Assembly: GCA_001724245.1 (NCBI GenBank) | Contig: MEDX01000024.1 | Location: 1-42,893 of the forward strand | Reading direction: 5' to 3' | From: Fonticula-like sp. SCN 57-25 | Lineage: Eukaryota; Nucleariida; Rotosphaerida | Length of the DNA: 42,893 nucleotides | Shown here: piece by piece, positions 30,314 through 40,931 of the stretch | How the letters are laid out: each line of letters starts with the position of its first letter | Position numbering within the stretch: position 1 is the stretch's first letter | Notes under the pieces: model-generated | What the model was told of the DNA's origin: nothing | The model's database searches: none | Seen by the model: only the letters and a program-made list of their open reading frames with translations | Program-made: the position numbers and the translations under genes

Positions 30314-33300
30314 ATGACATGGGCGGGCAAAGGCCCTTCGCCCGTCGTAAGCGGCGGCATGTCGCAGGAGCTTCGAGATCGTCTCGCGCGCCGTTCGGTC
30401 GCTCTAAACGGAGATGAAAGCCCAAAGGTACGCCGCCTCTCTTTTCCTTTGGGTTGTTGACCTTTCTGTGGAATGTGTAGGCGTCCAGTTTTGCGGCGTC
30501 CGCTCCTTTGCCGCCGTCGCTTTCGCCCTCGAAAAAGCCGTCGTTCACGGAAATGTTTGACCGCCCTTCCCCCGCGGCCTCGCCCGTCCCCCCTCCCCGC
30601 GTCAAGGTCGTTTCGGCGCCGGGATCGATTGGCCCGGCACGCACGCTGAGCCGCGCCGGTAGCTCCAACTTTGCCGGAAGCAACGGCAGCGCCGCTCAGT
30701 CCGCCGTTTCGTCCTTGCAGAGGAGCCCCACAATGCACTCTTCGTCTCCCTTGTCTACGTTTGCTGCGCCGATGCCGCTCGCTGGCGCCGAGGAGGACTT
30801 TTCGCCCGCTGCACTTGAGCGCCTCATGGCTGACGCGGCCACTCTGCTGGACGGCGCGATCATGACGAGCGGCCTCTTTGAGCGTCTTCGCGAGGCCGAC
30901 CGGTCGGAAGAGCTGCTTGCGGTGGACGACGCCGAGGCGCTGCAGCTTTCGACGTCGGCCATGTCACGCAAGGTGCGCTCGGGACGGCGCGTAAGCATCG
31001 ACGGCAATGACCCGACGGCCCCCGGCGGAAAGCCTGCCAAGGCGTCGTCCACGCCGGCTCTCGACACAATACCCGCCGAAGGGGCGAGCCCCAAGAAGCG
31101 CATTGTTTCGGCGAGCAGGCCGACGTCGACGGTCCGGCCAAAGTCGGCCGCGCGCCTGACGACGGCCTTTTCGATCGAGGACATTGAAAACTACATGAAG
31201 CAGATGGCCGCAAAGCTGAGCGAGATTGCAAAGCTGTGCGCCATCAGGACACGCGACGACATTCTGAATATGCAGACAAGTTTAATTTTATTCAATTTCA
31301 AGGTACCGGAATTTCTTTTTGAATTATTGGCTAAGAACAACCGCAGGAAATCTCCTCGATTGTGCTTGTGTTTCTCGAGCGTCTCGGTGCGCAGGTGGAC
31401 ACGAACGAGCTGTGCTCGACGTCCATCCAGCTCACCTCGATGGAGAGCACCGTGTCGGTCGGTCTGGCGGCCCTCAACCTGCGCGGCGACAAGGTGCGCA
31501 AAAGCTGAATATTTGCACGTTATCTGACAAAAGGTGTAGCCCAAGTATGGCGAGGACCTCAAGCGCGCCATCATTGACCTTTTGGCGGCCACCAAGGCCG
31601 TCGCGCAAGCCTATATTGTCGCACAGTCCATCGTACGGCACATGGATATTATTTTTTCTTTCGTACTGACACATGTTCTTTTAGCAACAAAACCGCCTGT
31701 TTGTTGAAGCGCCTGGCTTTGTTGTCGAGGTGGGTCGCCTGGTCGCGCCCGCCGGCAACTCTGCCGCTCTCCAGCAACTCCACCGCATGTCATACTCGTT
31801 CTCTGCATCGGCCTCTGTCGTGTCCAACGCCGCGGCGCAGGCCCAGGCGGCCTCGGCGGCGTCTGTCGACTATGCAAACTACCGCCTCGAGCACATTGAC
31901 GAGGAGGCGACCTTTTACCGCAAGTTTTTTATTGGCACTGATCACCGCAATTATGTCGGGTTTGACGAGCGCGGGACGCCCGTGTGCGTGTCGATCAAGC
32001 GCGAGAGCGTGGCGGCTCGCGATGGCGCTGCTGAGGATGAGCAGGTCCAGTACCGCGCCATCTTTCGCACGCACGAGGGCGACATGCGCGCCGTCATCCC
32101 GGCAGAGTCCATCGCCACGGCAAAGCGCATCGGAAAAATGTCGTGGAAGGACATTGTGCGCGCGTGCAGCCCGAGCTTGAAGGCAGGCAAGTTGAGCAAT
32201 ATTGAGGATGGAAAGATTCATGATGAGCTGCTGCGATTGGACGAGCAGCGGACGATCAAGGCGTACAAGTTTGGCGTGCTGTACTGCCGCGGCGGCCAGC
32301 AGACAGAGGAAGACATGTTTGGAAATGGTGCGTGAAGTTTGTTGGTACCTGTTTCTTCTTTTTTCTACTTGCTTTGTGCTTATTCTGTGCTTATTTTCCG
32401 CATTTTTCGGTCTTGTATGCTCATTTTTTTCGCTTTTCAGAGAACGGATCTCCCGCCTTTGACCAATTTTTAAACTTTCTCGGCAAGCGAGTGCGCCTGA
32501 GCGAGCACACAAAGTTCTCTGGTGGCCTCGACACGCGCGGCACCAACACGACCGGCACGCACAGCGTGTACACCGAGTGGCGCGACTTTGAGGTGATGTT
32601 CCACGTGTCGACACTGCTGCCATTCGGCGCGACCGGCGAGGACCGCCAGCAGATTCAGCGCAAGCGCCACATTGGCAACGACATTGTCCTTATTGTCTTT
32701 ATGGACGGCAAGGGCCAGTACGACCCGCGCACCATCCGCTCGCAGTTCCTCCACACGTTCATTGTCGTGCAGCCTATCAAGCCGCTCACACCGGGCAAGC
32801 CGCGCTACCGCGTGTCCGTCGCGAGCAACGAGGACGTTCCGACGTTCGGGCCGAGCTTGCCAAAGCCGGCAGAGTTTGACCAGTCGGAAGAACTGCGCAA
32901 CTTTTTGTACTGCAAGCGTACGTTTTTGTGGTCATTATCGCTGCTTTGGCGCGCATGTGATTTTCTTTTTCTAACTTTGTGTCCCACAGTGATCAATGGT
33001 GAGAATGCCGCGTACATGGCGCCAAAGTTCCGCGACCCGCAGGCGCGCGCGCGCCGCTCAACGATCGAGTTCCTCGTCGAGTCCTTTAGCAATGCTGCCC
33101 TCCTTCAGTACGCCACTTGCACACTTTTCCTTTTTTTGCTGACACCCTTTCGCTTTGCAGAAAGGCCAAGACGCGCGAAAAGACGCTTGAGCGTCGCGAG
33201 GGCAAGGCGGCCGCCAAGGCTCTTGCCAAGGAGAACGCGCGCGCCGCCGCGGGAGCAAATGAGGGCGAGCCGCGCAAGACGAGCATGGGGTCCGTCCGGA

Positions 33301-33488
33301 GCGACAAGTCGCTGGGCGACGGCGCTTCGGCGGCGGGCATCGTGCCGAGCGACTCGGCCATCGACATTGACGAGCGCGTGCAGGTGAAAAACATTTTCCT
33401 GAGCGAGCAGCGCAAGCTGCTCATGATGTCGATCAGGAAGGCGGGGCGCGCCTTCATGGCCGACAACGCGGGAAGCGCCGCAAACTAG
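30314..33488 (+). CDS. Rap1GAP-family GTPase-activating protein
   Basis: Eight exons (30314-30427, 30481-31302, 31347-31493, 31540-31632, 31685-32327, 32441-32917, 32990-33107, 33161-33488) give 913 aa. The first 300 residues are Ser/Pro-rich and probably disordered; a helical segment follows (KAVAQAYIVAQS). The Rap1GAP dimerisation part begins near residue 468 (FYRKFFIGTDHRNYVGFDE). The catalytic part has NENGSPAFDQFLNFLG, MFHVSTLLPF and QRKRHIGNDIVLIVF, with the asparagine thumb at N686 that replaces an arginine finger in Rap GAPs. FRDPQARAR and a basic KAKTREKTLERREGK follow. Family role: inactivates Rap GTPases, which govern adhesion and cytoskeleton in amoebae and animals. Multiple introns were fixed by these motifs. 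Confidence 0.93.
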
Positions 33489-33857
33489 CAGGATTTTCTC
33501 AAGGATATGAAACAGCAAGCAGCAGATTCGCAGCAGCAGCAGTGGGCGGAAAGCGCCCCTTTTATATGTTTTTATCGCATTTTTGCTTGACTATTTTCTG
33601 CCAGTCGTGCGGCGCCCGCATTAATTCCCGCCGGGCATCGTACGCTTCTATATTGTCGTTGTTGTTACTGTTTCTGTTGTTGTTGATGGTCAAGCCGGCC
33701 CCTTTTTGTGAACTGTGTTCCATTGCGGCCCGCCTCCACGATGCCCGCACCCGATCTATGTACTATAATCGCAAACGCTGCAATGAATATTTTTTGCCAA
33801 TTTTTGTCCCATTTTTGACCACTTTTTACCTATTCATTGTGCCTATACAAATTCGAC
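33489..33857. other. 369-bp convergent spacer with CAG and GTT repeats
   Basis: An imperfect (CAG)n tract at 33513-33542 begins 24 bp after the Rap1GAP stop. A GTT/TGT-rich tract lies at about 33655-33690. No gene is visible; it is the shared 3' flank of Rap1GAP and the hydrolase. Confidence 0.6.
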
Positions 33858-34795
33858 TCAGATGCGGGCGAGGATCCAGTCGCGGTACCCGCCGATGACC
33901 TCCTCCTTACCGATCTCGTTGTGCAGCTCGTGCCGATAGTCCTCGTAGCTCTTGTATTCCTTGTCGGCCGCGGCGACCTTGCCGAAAAACTCCTTGGACG
34001 CGGCGGAGCTCGTGAGCGTGTCGACGGTGCCGTGCGCCATGAGCATCGGCTTAGTGAACTCGTCGCCGACGAGCGTCTTGCCGGTGGTCAGTACGTAGTT
34101 GGCCGACCGCAGCGAAATGTAGCCGTGCACAAGGGGGTCCTTCTTGTAGTCCACCGCAACCTGCGGGTCGCGGCTGAGGAACTCGAGATCGAGGTCGTTC
34201 GCGACAGTAACGCGGTTAATGAATGGGACGACGGCGAGCAGCTTGCCGACAGCCACCTTGACGGCGTTCGGCTCGAACCCGACGCCGACAGCGGGCGCCG
34301 ACGCGATGAGGCCGGTAAAGTCGAGGCCGCTGCGGATGGACACAACGAGCGCGTTCAGGCCACCGAGGCTGTGGCCAAACTGGAGAACGATGTCAGATCG
34401 TGGGGGATGCCAGAGAGGGGCGTACGAAAAAGATCGGGACGGATTCAAAGCCCTTGCGCGCAATGTCGTAGACAAACTTAGAGTCGGCGAGGATGACGCT
34501 CTCGTCGCCGGCGTCGCCGCGCGTGCCGCTCGAGCGACCGTGACCGCGAAGGTCAAACGCCGTCACACGGACGCCGGCCTCGCTAAAGACCGAAAACACA
34601 TGCTTGTACCGGTTGCAGTGCTCGCCCAGACTACCAGGAACAGTAAGAGATCACGTAATAATTAAGGGCGAGACAGTACCCGTGGAAAGCAAGAAGGACC
34701 GCCTTGGGCGCCTCCGCCGTCGCCCACGTTTTCACATAGATCGACGCGCCGTCCGCGGTGTGGTGGAGCTCGCCGCCGTCCAGATCGGCCGCCAT
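33858..34795 (-). CDS. Monoacylglycerol lipase-like alpha/beta hydrolase
   Basis: Three exons (34795-34680, 34630-34426, 34379-33858) give 280 aa; human MGLL is 303. Oxyanion-hole motif LAFHGLGEHCNRY spans the first intron, and DLRGHGRS follows. The nucleophile elbow is GHSLGG with S111; D227 (HGTVDTLTS) and H257 (YRHELHNE) complete the triad. The HGLGEH motif and the E-rich end fit the monoacylglycerol lipase/lysophospholipase (Hydrolase_4) family, which cleaves monoacylglycerols or lysophospholipids. The first intron starts GTACTG, an uncommon donor here. The start is the first ATG in frame. Its start codon is only 76 bp from that of RGP1. Confidence 0.88.
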
Positions 34796-34871
34796 GACTT
34801 CGATGGGGTGGTCAAAGCCGAAAACAATCGACCCCTGAGTCGGGTACAAACCAACCTCGGCCGCGGCAGAG
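34796..34871. promoter_or_regulatory. 76-bp bidirectional spacer between hydrolase and RGP1 starts
   Basis: The two start codons face away from each other across only 76 bp. No E-box, CCAAT or TATA element is seen in it. Either both 5' UTRs are extremely short or the transcripts overlap. Confidence 0.45.
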
Positions 34872-36334
34872 ATGGCGGGCGCGGCGGGATCGGCCCGCGT
34901 GAGCGCCCAGCTGGGCGGCGAGGGGGTGGCGTTTGCGGGGGATCTGCTGACGTGCCATGTCACTGTTGAGGGTGTCGGCGCGGCGCTTACGCTTGGGCGA
35001 GGCCTTGCCCAGGTGGTGGGCCATGCGGTGTTTGACACGTCGGTGCGTGTTTTACGCCGTGCTCGCCGAGTGCTGACAGCCGTGTTACGGTAGCTTTTAA
35101 AGGAGAGCGCCTTTGTGAATATACCGATAGATGTGCGGACGGGCGACACTCTCCGGTCGTCTGACCGGTCCGCGTGCTTCTTTGCCACCCTGCCGGTCAC
35201 GATCTTTGACAGCCTCGTCGTCCTGCCGAGCCACCAACACCAATGTACGCCTGCCATCGCCCCTCGCCTACGCTAATGCGGCACGCACAGACACATTCAA
35301 GGCGGTTCTTCCAAGCACACTACCGCCGTCGCATCGCGGCCGCGCGCTACGGATATCCTACCGCGTCGTCATCACGGTTCACCGGGATGGCGCCAAGCCC
35401 GATGTGTTGATGGCGCCGTTCCGGCTGCTTCAAGCCGTCGCGGACAACGGCGCTACGCACGTCTTTGACTTTAAGACGCCGTGCCTTTTATCGTCGCAGT
35501 CGTGCATTGCATTTTCGCAGGACGAGTACACGCAGCGGCAAAAGCTGATGCAGCTACGCCTGGCCAACCCAGCGGCCGCGGCGCGCGTCCTTCGCAGCCC
35601 GGCATCGGAGGCCCCCGATGTACACGATCTCTTGCCGACCTTCAAGCCGCTCGCCACCCTCAACAATGTCAATTATATCGTCCAGAACGCCAGCGGGCAC
35701 CGTACGCCACGGCATATTTTGATGCCTGTACTTATTATGGCCGGCAGGCGTGTACAACATTTCGGCGCCCGACGGAACAGAAGTCGCGCGTCTCCTACTG
35801 ACGCACTCGTGCGTGCGCCTTGGCGACGTCTTTTCGTGCGTTGTTGCATTCACGTACGGCGCGCCGTGCGTGCATCTGTCGGTCTTTCTCGAGAGCGCCG
35901 AGGCGGCCGCGAGCGAGGAGGTGGCCGCCCGCACGGGCGACGCCGTCGCGCGACTCGGGCGGCAGGTCGCGTCACAGCACCACGAGCTCACGCCAAACGC
36001 GCGCGAAGTGGCCGCCGTGCTCGCCGTCCCGGTCCAGGCGAGCACGTCCTTTGAGACGTCGGCCGGTGCGCCCTCTTTTTATCTTTTGCAGATTTGCTAA
36101 CACATCCTACGTGCAGTCAAGCTGTCGTGGTCCGTGCGCGTCGAGATCGCCACTGCGCGCGGGGGCGTGCTGCAGCAGACAGCGGTGCAGCCGGAGGGCG
36201 CCGTCACGCGGTTCGCGCCGTCGACGAACGCCGACATCTTTTCGTGCTCGGCGCCAATCACTGTGCTTCCGACGAGCCCAGAGAACGCGCGCATCGGGCC
36301 GTCGATGCGCGAAATTACAATTGCATCCGCCTGA
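34872..36334 (+). CDS. RGP1: RGP1 homologue (Ric1-Rgp1 Rab6 GEF complex subunit)
   Basis: Five exons (34872-35042, 35094-35244, 35291-35701, 35748-36065, 36117-36334) give 422 aa; human RGP1 is 391. Arrestin-like beta-sandwich protein. Diagnostic blocks: N-terminal VSAQLGGEGVAFAGDLLTCH, then QYTFKAVLPSTLPPSHRGRA with RISYRVVITV, the central VYNISAPDGTEVARLLL with LGD, PCVHLSVFLESAE, and the terminal VKLSWSVRVE...SAPITVLPTSPE. These match vertebrate RGP1 in order. Family role: with RIC1, activates Rab6 at the Golgi for retrograde traffic. Each exon join is in frame. TRAPPC13, another arrestin-like trafficking protein, was considered and set aside because of the LPTSP terminus and the YNIS block. 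Confidence 0.83.
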
Positions 36335-36409
36335 GTGCGCATTGTCATCATGTAAAGTGTCATAATAGAAATTGCCAATACTCAAAACACTCTATTGTAC
36401 AAACGACAT

Positions 36410-37116
36410 CTACTCGTCGTCTTGGCTCAAATCTTCGTCGTCGTCCTCGCCATCGTCGGCGCCCACGTCGCCGGCGTCGTCGGGTATTACGCTCTCTTCC
36501 TCTGCCTTTTGTGGCTCGGCCGATGACGATGCCGACGCCACCGATGCCTTTGGCAATGACACGCGCGACATCTGCAACGTCATCACCTGCTCGTCGTCCT
36601 CCTCTTCGCTGTCGTCGTCGTCCTCCTCGCCCTCCTTGGCCCCGGTCGTTGTCTTGCGGATATACGTGCGACGCACGCGCTCGCTCATGCCGCTGACCAT
36701 GCGGTCCTCTTCGTCGGCGAGCGCCTGCAGCTGCGCGGGCGTCAACGGATCCCTGAGTTGCGCAGCAGGTTAGCACACCACATAGAAGAGCGAAACGCGT
36801 ACTTTGAGACCACGTCACGCTCCAAAAGACACTTGGCGCAGACCTTCTTGCTCTTGGCGCACGGGTCGCATACCACGTGGTACGCCTTGTTGATTGTCTT
36901 TTGTTCGCACCAGACGCACTTTTTGAGCGACGTGAGGGGCTTGTACTTGCGGTACTGCTTGCGCCACTCAAGCGTCGCGTGGCAGCGCTGGCAGAGGCCA
37001 GAGATCGGCGATGCCAGAATGGCCGCCGTCTTGGAACTCTTCGGGTTGTGCTTCCACGCAGTCTTGTTCTGGTGAGCGGGCGCTCCGCGAGTCACTCCGC
37101 CGCGACGAGAGCTCAT
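36410..37116 (-). CDS. C9orf85 homologue (DUF2039 zinc-ribbon-like protein)
   Basis: Two exons (37116-36803, 36752-36410) give 218 aa. The N-terminal half matches C9orf85: basic start SSRRGGVTRG, then HQNKTAWKHN, LCQRCHATLEWRKQYRKYKPL, KKCVWCEQKTI, AYHVVCDPCA and KKVCAKC. Four CxxC pairs suggest zinc binding. The C-terminal half is unlike human: DPLTPAQLQALADEEDRM, then a long Asp/Glu/Ser-rich acidic tail. The molecular function of the family is not established. The 50-nt intron (GTACGC...ACTCAG) sits exactly between the zinc part and the acidic part. It is convergent with RGP1 (75 bp between stops) and divergent from the DUF4787-like gene. Confidence 0.88.
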
Positions 37117-37240
37117 GGCGCTATGGGGATGCACACGCCACGCGAGCTCAGAATCGATGCAAACTGACAAGTTTGCCTTGCTGTCTGCTTTTACACCATT
37201 GGACCGCGATGGGAACTGCGTAGTCTGATTGGTCGGCACG
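37117..37240. promoter_or_regulatory. Bidirectional promoter with inverted CCAAT box
   Basis: 124 bp lie between the DUF2039 and DUF4787-like start codons. CTGATTGGTC at 37225-37234 is the reverse complement of GACCAATCAG, the same extended CCAAT box seen twice upstream of Rap1GAP. Confidence 0.45.
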
Positions 37241-37649
37241 ATGACGTGGCGGGGGATCGCGGCGGCCGTCCTGCTGCTGCTCCTGGCGGCGCATGTGGAG
37301 GCAGCAGGGGTGCGCGCGCCATGACGCATGCTGTAGCCTTGCGTCTTACACCCACTTAGAAACAACCAGAGTTTAAAACGCGTGAACATGCTTGCAAGAC
37401 CGAGTGCAGCGTTCGAGTGACTTTCGATGCCACCGCTGAGCAGCTCAACTGCCTCAAGCGCTGCATTTCAGACGAATGCTATGAGAAGGTGTACGCCGAA
37501 GACCCGGTACGCTTGGAGATCATGTTTGCTTGCGTCGCTTTTAGCTTATTTGGAGTTCTGGTCAGCTGGAGGTAGGAGAAATCGATGACCGCCTTGTAGA
37601 GTTTAAAAAGTGCTTCACCAACCTTGACCGCAACAAGGCACGCGCCTGA
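37241..37649 (+). CDS. Small secreted Cys-rich protein, DUF4787-like
   Basis: Three short exons (37241-37309, 37360-37506, 37566-37649) give 99 aa, assembled by hand because each exon is too short to stand out. Exon 1 is a clear signal peptide (GIAAAVLLLLLAAHVEAAG). The mature part has six cysteines: HACKTECSV, LNCLKRCISDECYEKVY and FKKC. EDP joined to LEVGEIDDR across intron 2 recreates the NC..RC.S..CY..VY..DPLE.GEID pattern that I recall for DUF4787 proteins of plants and animals. Introns start GTGCGC and GTACGC as elsewhere. No function is known for the family; secretion or ER-lumen location is inferred from the signal peptide. Confidence 0.72.
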
Positions 37650-37825
37650 CCGCATTTCACCACAAGCATTGTTATCTGTATTTGTATCGCAAGTCTTTTT
37701 TTGTTTAGCACGCCAATTTTAGTCATATCGCACTCTTTGTTGTTTCATCCGTGACCCGGTCAACGTCGGCCGATGATGACGCCATACCTGTCCCACAGAT
37801 CCCTGGACGCGCATCCAACCGCACG

Positions 37826-39414
37826 ATGTCTGCAGCGCGAAAGCGCATACTTTTCCTTCTCGTAGTGGCTGCCCTCTCTTTATGGTATTACTTTCCGCGG
37901 CATCGCGTCGTGCTCGTGGTCGAGGTACAAGATTGCAAGGCTGGCTGGAACGAGGCGTTTTCCTCCTTTGGCGCCCTGCCCGACCGCTTTGTCCACGTCG
38001 TAATGGTACAGTGGGCGGCCTGTGGCGGCTATACGCAGCGCCCCGCGAACCGCGTCACCACCATGCGGATGCCTGCGTCCATACGCGACACGTGGGCTAC
38101 CCGCGCGTTCATCCTGTCGCACATCAAATGCCCGCCTGGTGCCACTGTGATCTTTATGAAGGGTGACGGCCACACGCAGCAACACATTGCGTCCACCTTT
38201 TCTGACCCGGTCCACCTCACGAAACGGTACTCGGCTTCGGGAGCTGACGTGGCCGCCCTCGTCGGCTCGGTGCGCGCGACCCGCCTATCGTTGCTTGCGC
38301 TGACGTTGGACAAAAGTCGCTCAATATCGACTATTCGGAGGCCAATGTTGCACGGATGGTCGCATCGGCCGTGCCGCCCGGCTCCTGCCGATCTGTGGAC
38401 GCATTTTCACCCGAGCAGGCGGCCGTGACCGTCCTCTCGTCAGACCATCTCCTCAGCAGCCCGCCGGCGCCGCGCTCAGGATGGGCGCCGCTCCTTCTCC
38501 GTTCGGCGGTCGTATGCGCCTCTCCTGACACCGGCATTGCTGCTCCTCAGCCTCAGCTGCCCGACATCCACGCGGCCACCGAGGCGCTCGCGCGCTGGTG
38601 CGACCGGCAGGGCGGCCGCGTGTGGGCGCTCGAGGCGCCGCCGACCGGCCTGTCATTGTACTGCCGCTATGGCCGCGTCTGCCCGTCACCGCCTCCGACG
38701 CCCCCGGCGCGCCGCCGCGACTGCGCCTTGTGGCGACCAGACGAGCTCGGCACGCGAGCGACGGCGCTTTCCCGTGCGACGGCGCTCGGCCTCGCACGCG
38801 ACGCTTCTGCGCCATATCTGTTCATTGCGGTTCGCAGCGCAGCTTCGCGCGGCTATATGCGCGCCGCCGCTAGCGAGACGTGGATTGCAGAGGGCAAGGC
38901 GACGCTTGACGGCCAGTGGGCGGCCAAGTTTTTTGTCTGCGCGCGCCGTGCGGATACCGCACTGCGGGAGGAGGCGAACCGCGAAGGCGACCTCGTGCTG
39001 CTCGACTGCGACGGTGGCAGCGAGCGGCAGCGCATCTATGACTGGATCGGACAGCACGCGCCGTTCCCGATGGTAGCGAGCGTGCCGGACAGCGCGTACG
39101 TCAGCGTCGAGCGGCTTGTTGAGGGGCTCAACCTGCATGGCGGCACTACTGACGTGCTTATCGGCTTCGACGACGACTGCCGCTCGGACAACGTGGCCCT
39201 GTCGCGCGACTTTGCTCTGCTTCTCAGTGAGGTGGCAGCGGGAGGCGACACTGTGGGCTCGCTGATTGCGCGCTACGCGGGGCACACGGAGGGCGGGCGA
39301 CAGGTGCCGGTCGCCCAGAGAGGATGCCCTGTGGGTGACAACGCAATCGCGTTCGATGTCGCGGACCTTCGACACGCTCACCGATATCAGCATGACGCGG
39401 CGGCTCGCTGCTAA
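37826..39414 (+). CDS. GT31-like type II membrane protein with an extra N-terminal luminal domain
   Basis: Two exons (37826-38269, 38317-39414) give 513 aa. A signal-anchor at residues about 7-22 (RILFLLVVAALSLWYYF) predicts Golgi type II topology. Residues about 28-150 (VVLVVEVQDC...VIFMKGDGHTQQHI) resemble DUF3431-type sequences weakly. The C-terminal 230 residues follow the GT31 beta-1,3-galactosyltransferase layout: LFIAVRSAASRGYMRAAASE with TW in place of RRAIRRTW, FFVCARR, GDLVLLDC, and VASVPDSAYVSVERLVEGL where active GT31 enzymes have KADDDVFVN. The DxD metal motif is thus reduced to PDS, although GFDDDCRSDN lies 30 residues on and might substitute. The ATG at 37826 is used; an earlier ATG at 37773 opens an overlapping 30-residue reading frame in another phase. 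Confidence 0.5.
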
Positions 39415-39847
39415 TACAGCCCTTTGTATCTTAGCCTCTTTCCTACACATCAAATATAGATCGCCATGATCATGCACATCGTCCTCTGCCCGCCCCAAAC
39501 TCTGTACCTGCATTGAAGACAATGTCTAGACTCGAAAACGATTGGCTTGCTCCAGTGGATCGCACCAATGGAAAGCCAGATCGCCTATTGCGTGAGCCAA
39601 TCGTATAATTTACTGGCTTCTTTTCCAACCTTGAAAGCATCAGCGACATTGTTTGCACGTTGCGGCAAGTGAAGACGTCGGCAGGCCGACCATCGGATTC
39701 GATTTTTGGAGGAACCCGGCGTAGTCGAGCGGGTAGAGAAAGAGCGGTTATACCGGTTTGTGGCTGGGGAGCTCTTGCTGGACGCCTTGAAAGTACATTT
39801 TTTGTAGCTTGGAATTCCTCTTTACGGCTGGTTCGGTCAAGGGCAAA
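39415..39847. other. 433-bp spacer with three CCAAT boxes
   Basis: ATTGG at 39541-39545, CCAAT at 39565-39569 and CCAAT at 39598-39602 cluster within about 60 bp, some 250-300 bp upstream of the next ATG. A 28-codon open frame (39522-39608) overlaps them and is probably not a gene. A tRNA-like string near 39722 was rejected. Confidence 0.4.
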
Positions 39848-40609
39848 ATGACGTTTTCGCCGCCCACGAGCGCCCTTGATTTTAGCGAGCGCTTTGAGCG
39901 CGTCGCGGCAGAGGTAATGCCTCTTGATGCTTTTTTTCCAAAACTGGCCAGCAGCAGCTCGAGCGTGACGGACCGGAGAAAGGTCCGTGGCTCGCGACCA
40001 ATGACGCAGGAGGAGCGTCGAAGCGCAACGTTGGCCGCGTGCGTCCGCTCGCGAAAAAATGCCGCCGTGACGCGCAATGTTTTTGTGGAAATTGTCAAGC
40101 CCGCCCCTCTTATTGACGCGTTCCTTCGGACGTGCACTGCTCATGAGCGAGCGCGCGTTGGCCGCATTGCTTTTACCCTTCTTGTCAAGGTCGGCCTCAT
40201 CGACTGCCCGTACGCCGATGAGCTGATGCTGGACTCGTATGCGCGCGAGGCGGTGCGCCCCGGCCCCGACGGGCGGCTTCAAATTCGCGACTTTGAGATT
40301 CTCCCCATCCACGCGGCCGGTCTGGAGAGCGCGAGCAATTTGCGCAATGGCCAGAAGGACCTCTTCCTTCGGCAGATCGCGTGCGTCCGCCTCAACGATC
40401 CCGGAGGTGACCGCGGCCGCTACAACTTTACCCTCGGCGCCCTGGAGGAGCACGTGCCCGAGGTGAGGCGCGCCATCACATACGGGCTGCACGTTGTCCG
40501 CGGCTGCAAGCTTTCCGTTGACAACGAGGTTTTCAGCCTCCACGATTTTGAGCGGGAGATGCTCGCTGACGCGACGCCAGTGTGCGCGCCCAGGAATGTC
40601 CTGTTGTAG
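39848..40609 (+). CDS. Unrecognised protein
   Basis: A single open exon, 253 aa, with good coding character: GC-rich third positions and a clear ATG after a frame that is open but lacks an earlier ATG. I do not recognise a family. Residues 1-70 are Ser/Arg-rich and probably flexible. From VTRNVFVEIVKPAPLIDAFL onward the sequence looks globular, alternating helices and strands, with RVGRIAFTLLVKVGLIDCPY, RLQIRDFEILPIHAAGLES and VPEVRRAITYGLHVVRGCKL. No signal peptide, membrane helix, zinc motif or nucleotide-binding loop is visible. It lies between the GT31-like gene and mitochondrial PheRS, all on the plus strand. It may be lineage-specific or a fast-evolving member of a known fold. Confidence 0.65.
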   Translation: MTFSPPTSALDFSERFERVAAEVMPLDAFFPKLASSSSSVTDRRKVRGSRPMTQEERRSATLAACVRSRKNAAVTRNVFVEIVKPAPLIDAFLRTCTAHERARVGRIAFTLLVKVGLIDCPYADELMLDSYAREAVRPGPDGRLQIRDFEILPIHAAGLESASNLRNGQKDLFLRQIACVRLNDPGGDRGRYNFTLGALEEHVPEVRRAITYGLHVVRGCKLSVDNEVFSLHDFEREMLADATPVCAPRNVLL

Positions 40610-40931
40610 CGAGCGCGGGTCGCCCACCAACAACGCACTCGGTACAAGCATTCTCACTCTAGATAGCATTGCATCTTTTTATCCTGGTCTCTTCGCCACC
40701 GGCGCGTGGCCGCCTTATTGACCTTTCATATCCCACACACGTTTCTGCGACCCTATAATATTGCAATATTTTTTTGAATACATGTTGCCTACCGCCATTC
40801 CATTCCGCCACTTGTCCATTTTAAAACGCGCTAGTGCCTTGTAAGAGCGGCACTTTGTCTGTGCTTTGCATTTCACTTGCGTTTCCCGCGCAAGAGCCCA
40901 CTTGCAGCAGTTTACACGCTCAGTTTGCACC
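40610..40931. other. 322-bp spacer upstream of mitochondrial PheRS
   Basis: No gene visible. A small inverted repeat CTTGCG-tttcccg-CGCAAG lies about 50 bp before the PheRS start. An AT-rich tract sits at about 40740-40790. Confidence 0.4.

Noticed and set aside
39522-39608. 28-codon open frame as a first exon of the unrecognised gene
   Set aside because: Its possible donor GTATAA does not fit the local GTNCG consensus and it overlaps a CCAAT cluster; more likely promoter sequence.
39718-39790. tRNA-like string near GTAGTCGAGCGGGTAGAG
   Set aside because: It resembles an A box, but there is no matching B box (GGTTCRANNCC) at the right distance and no acceptor-stem pairing.
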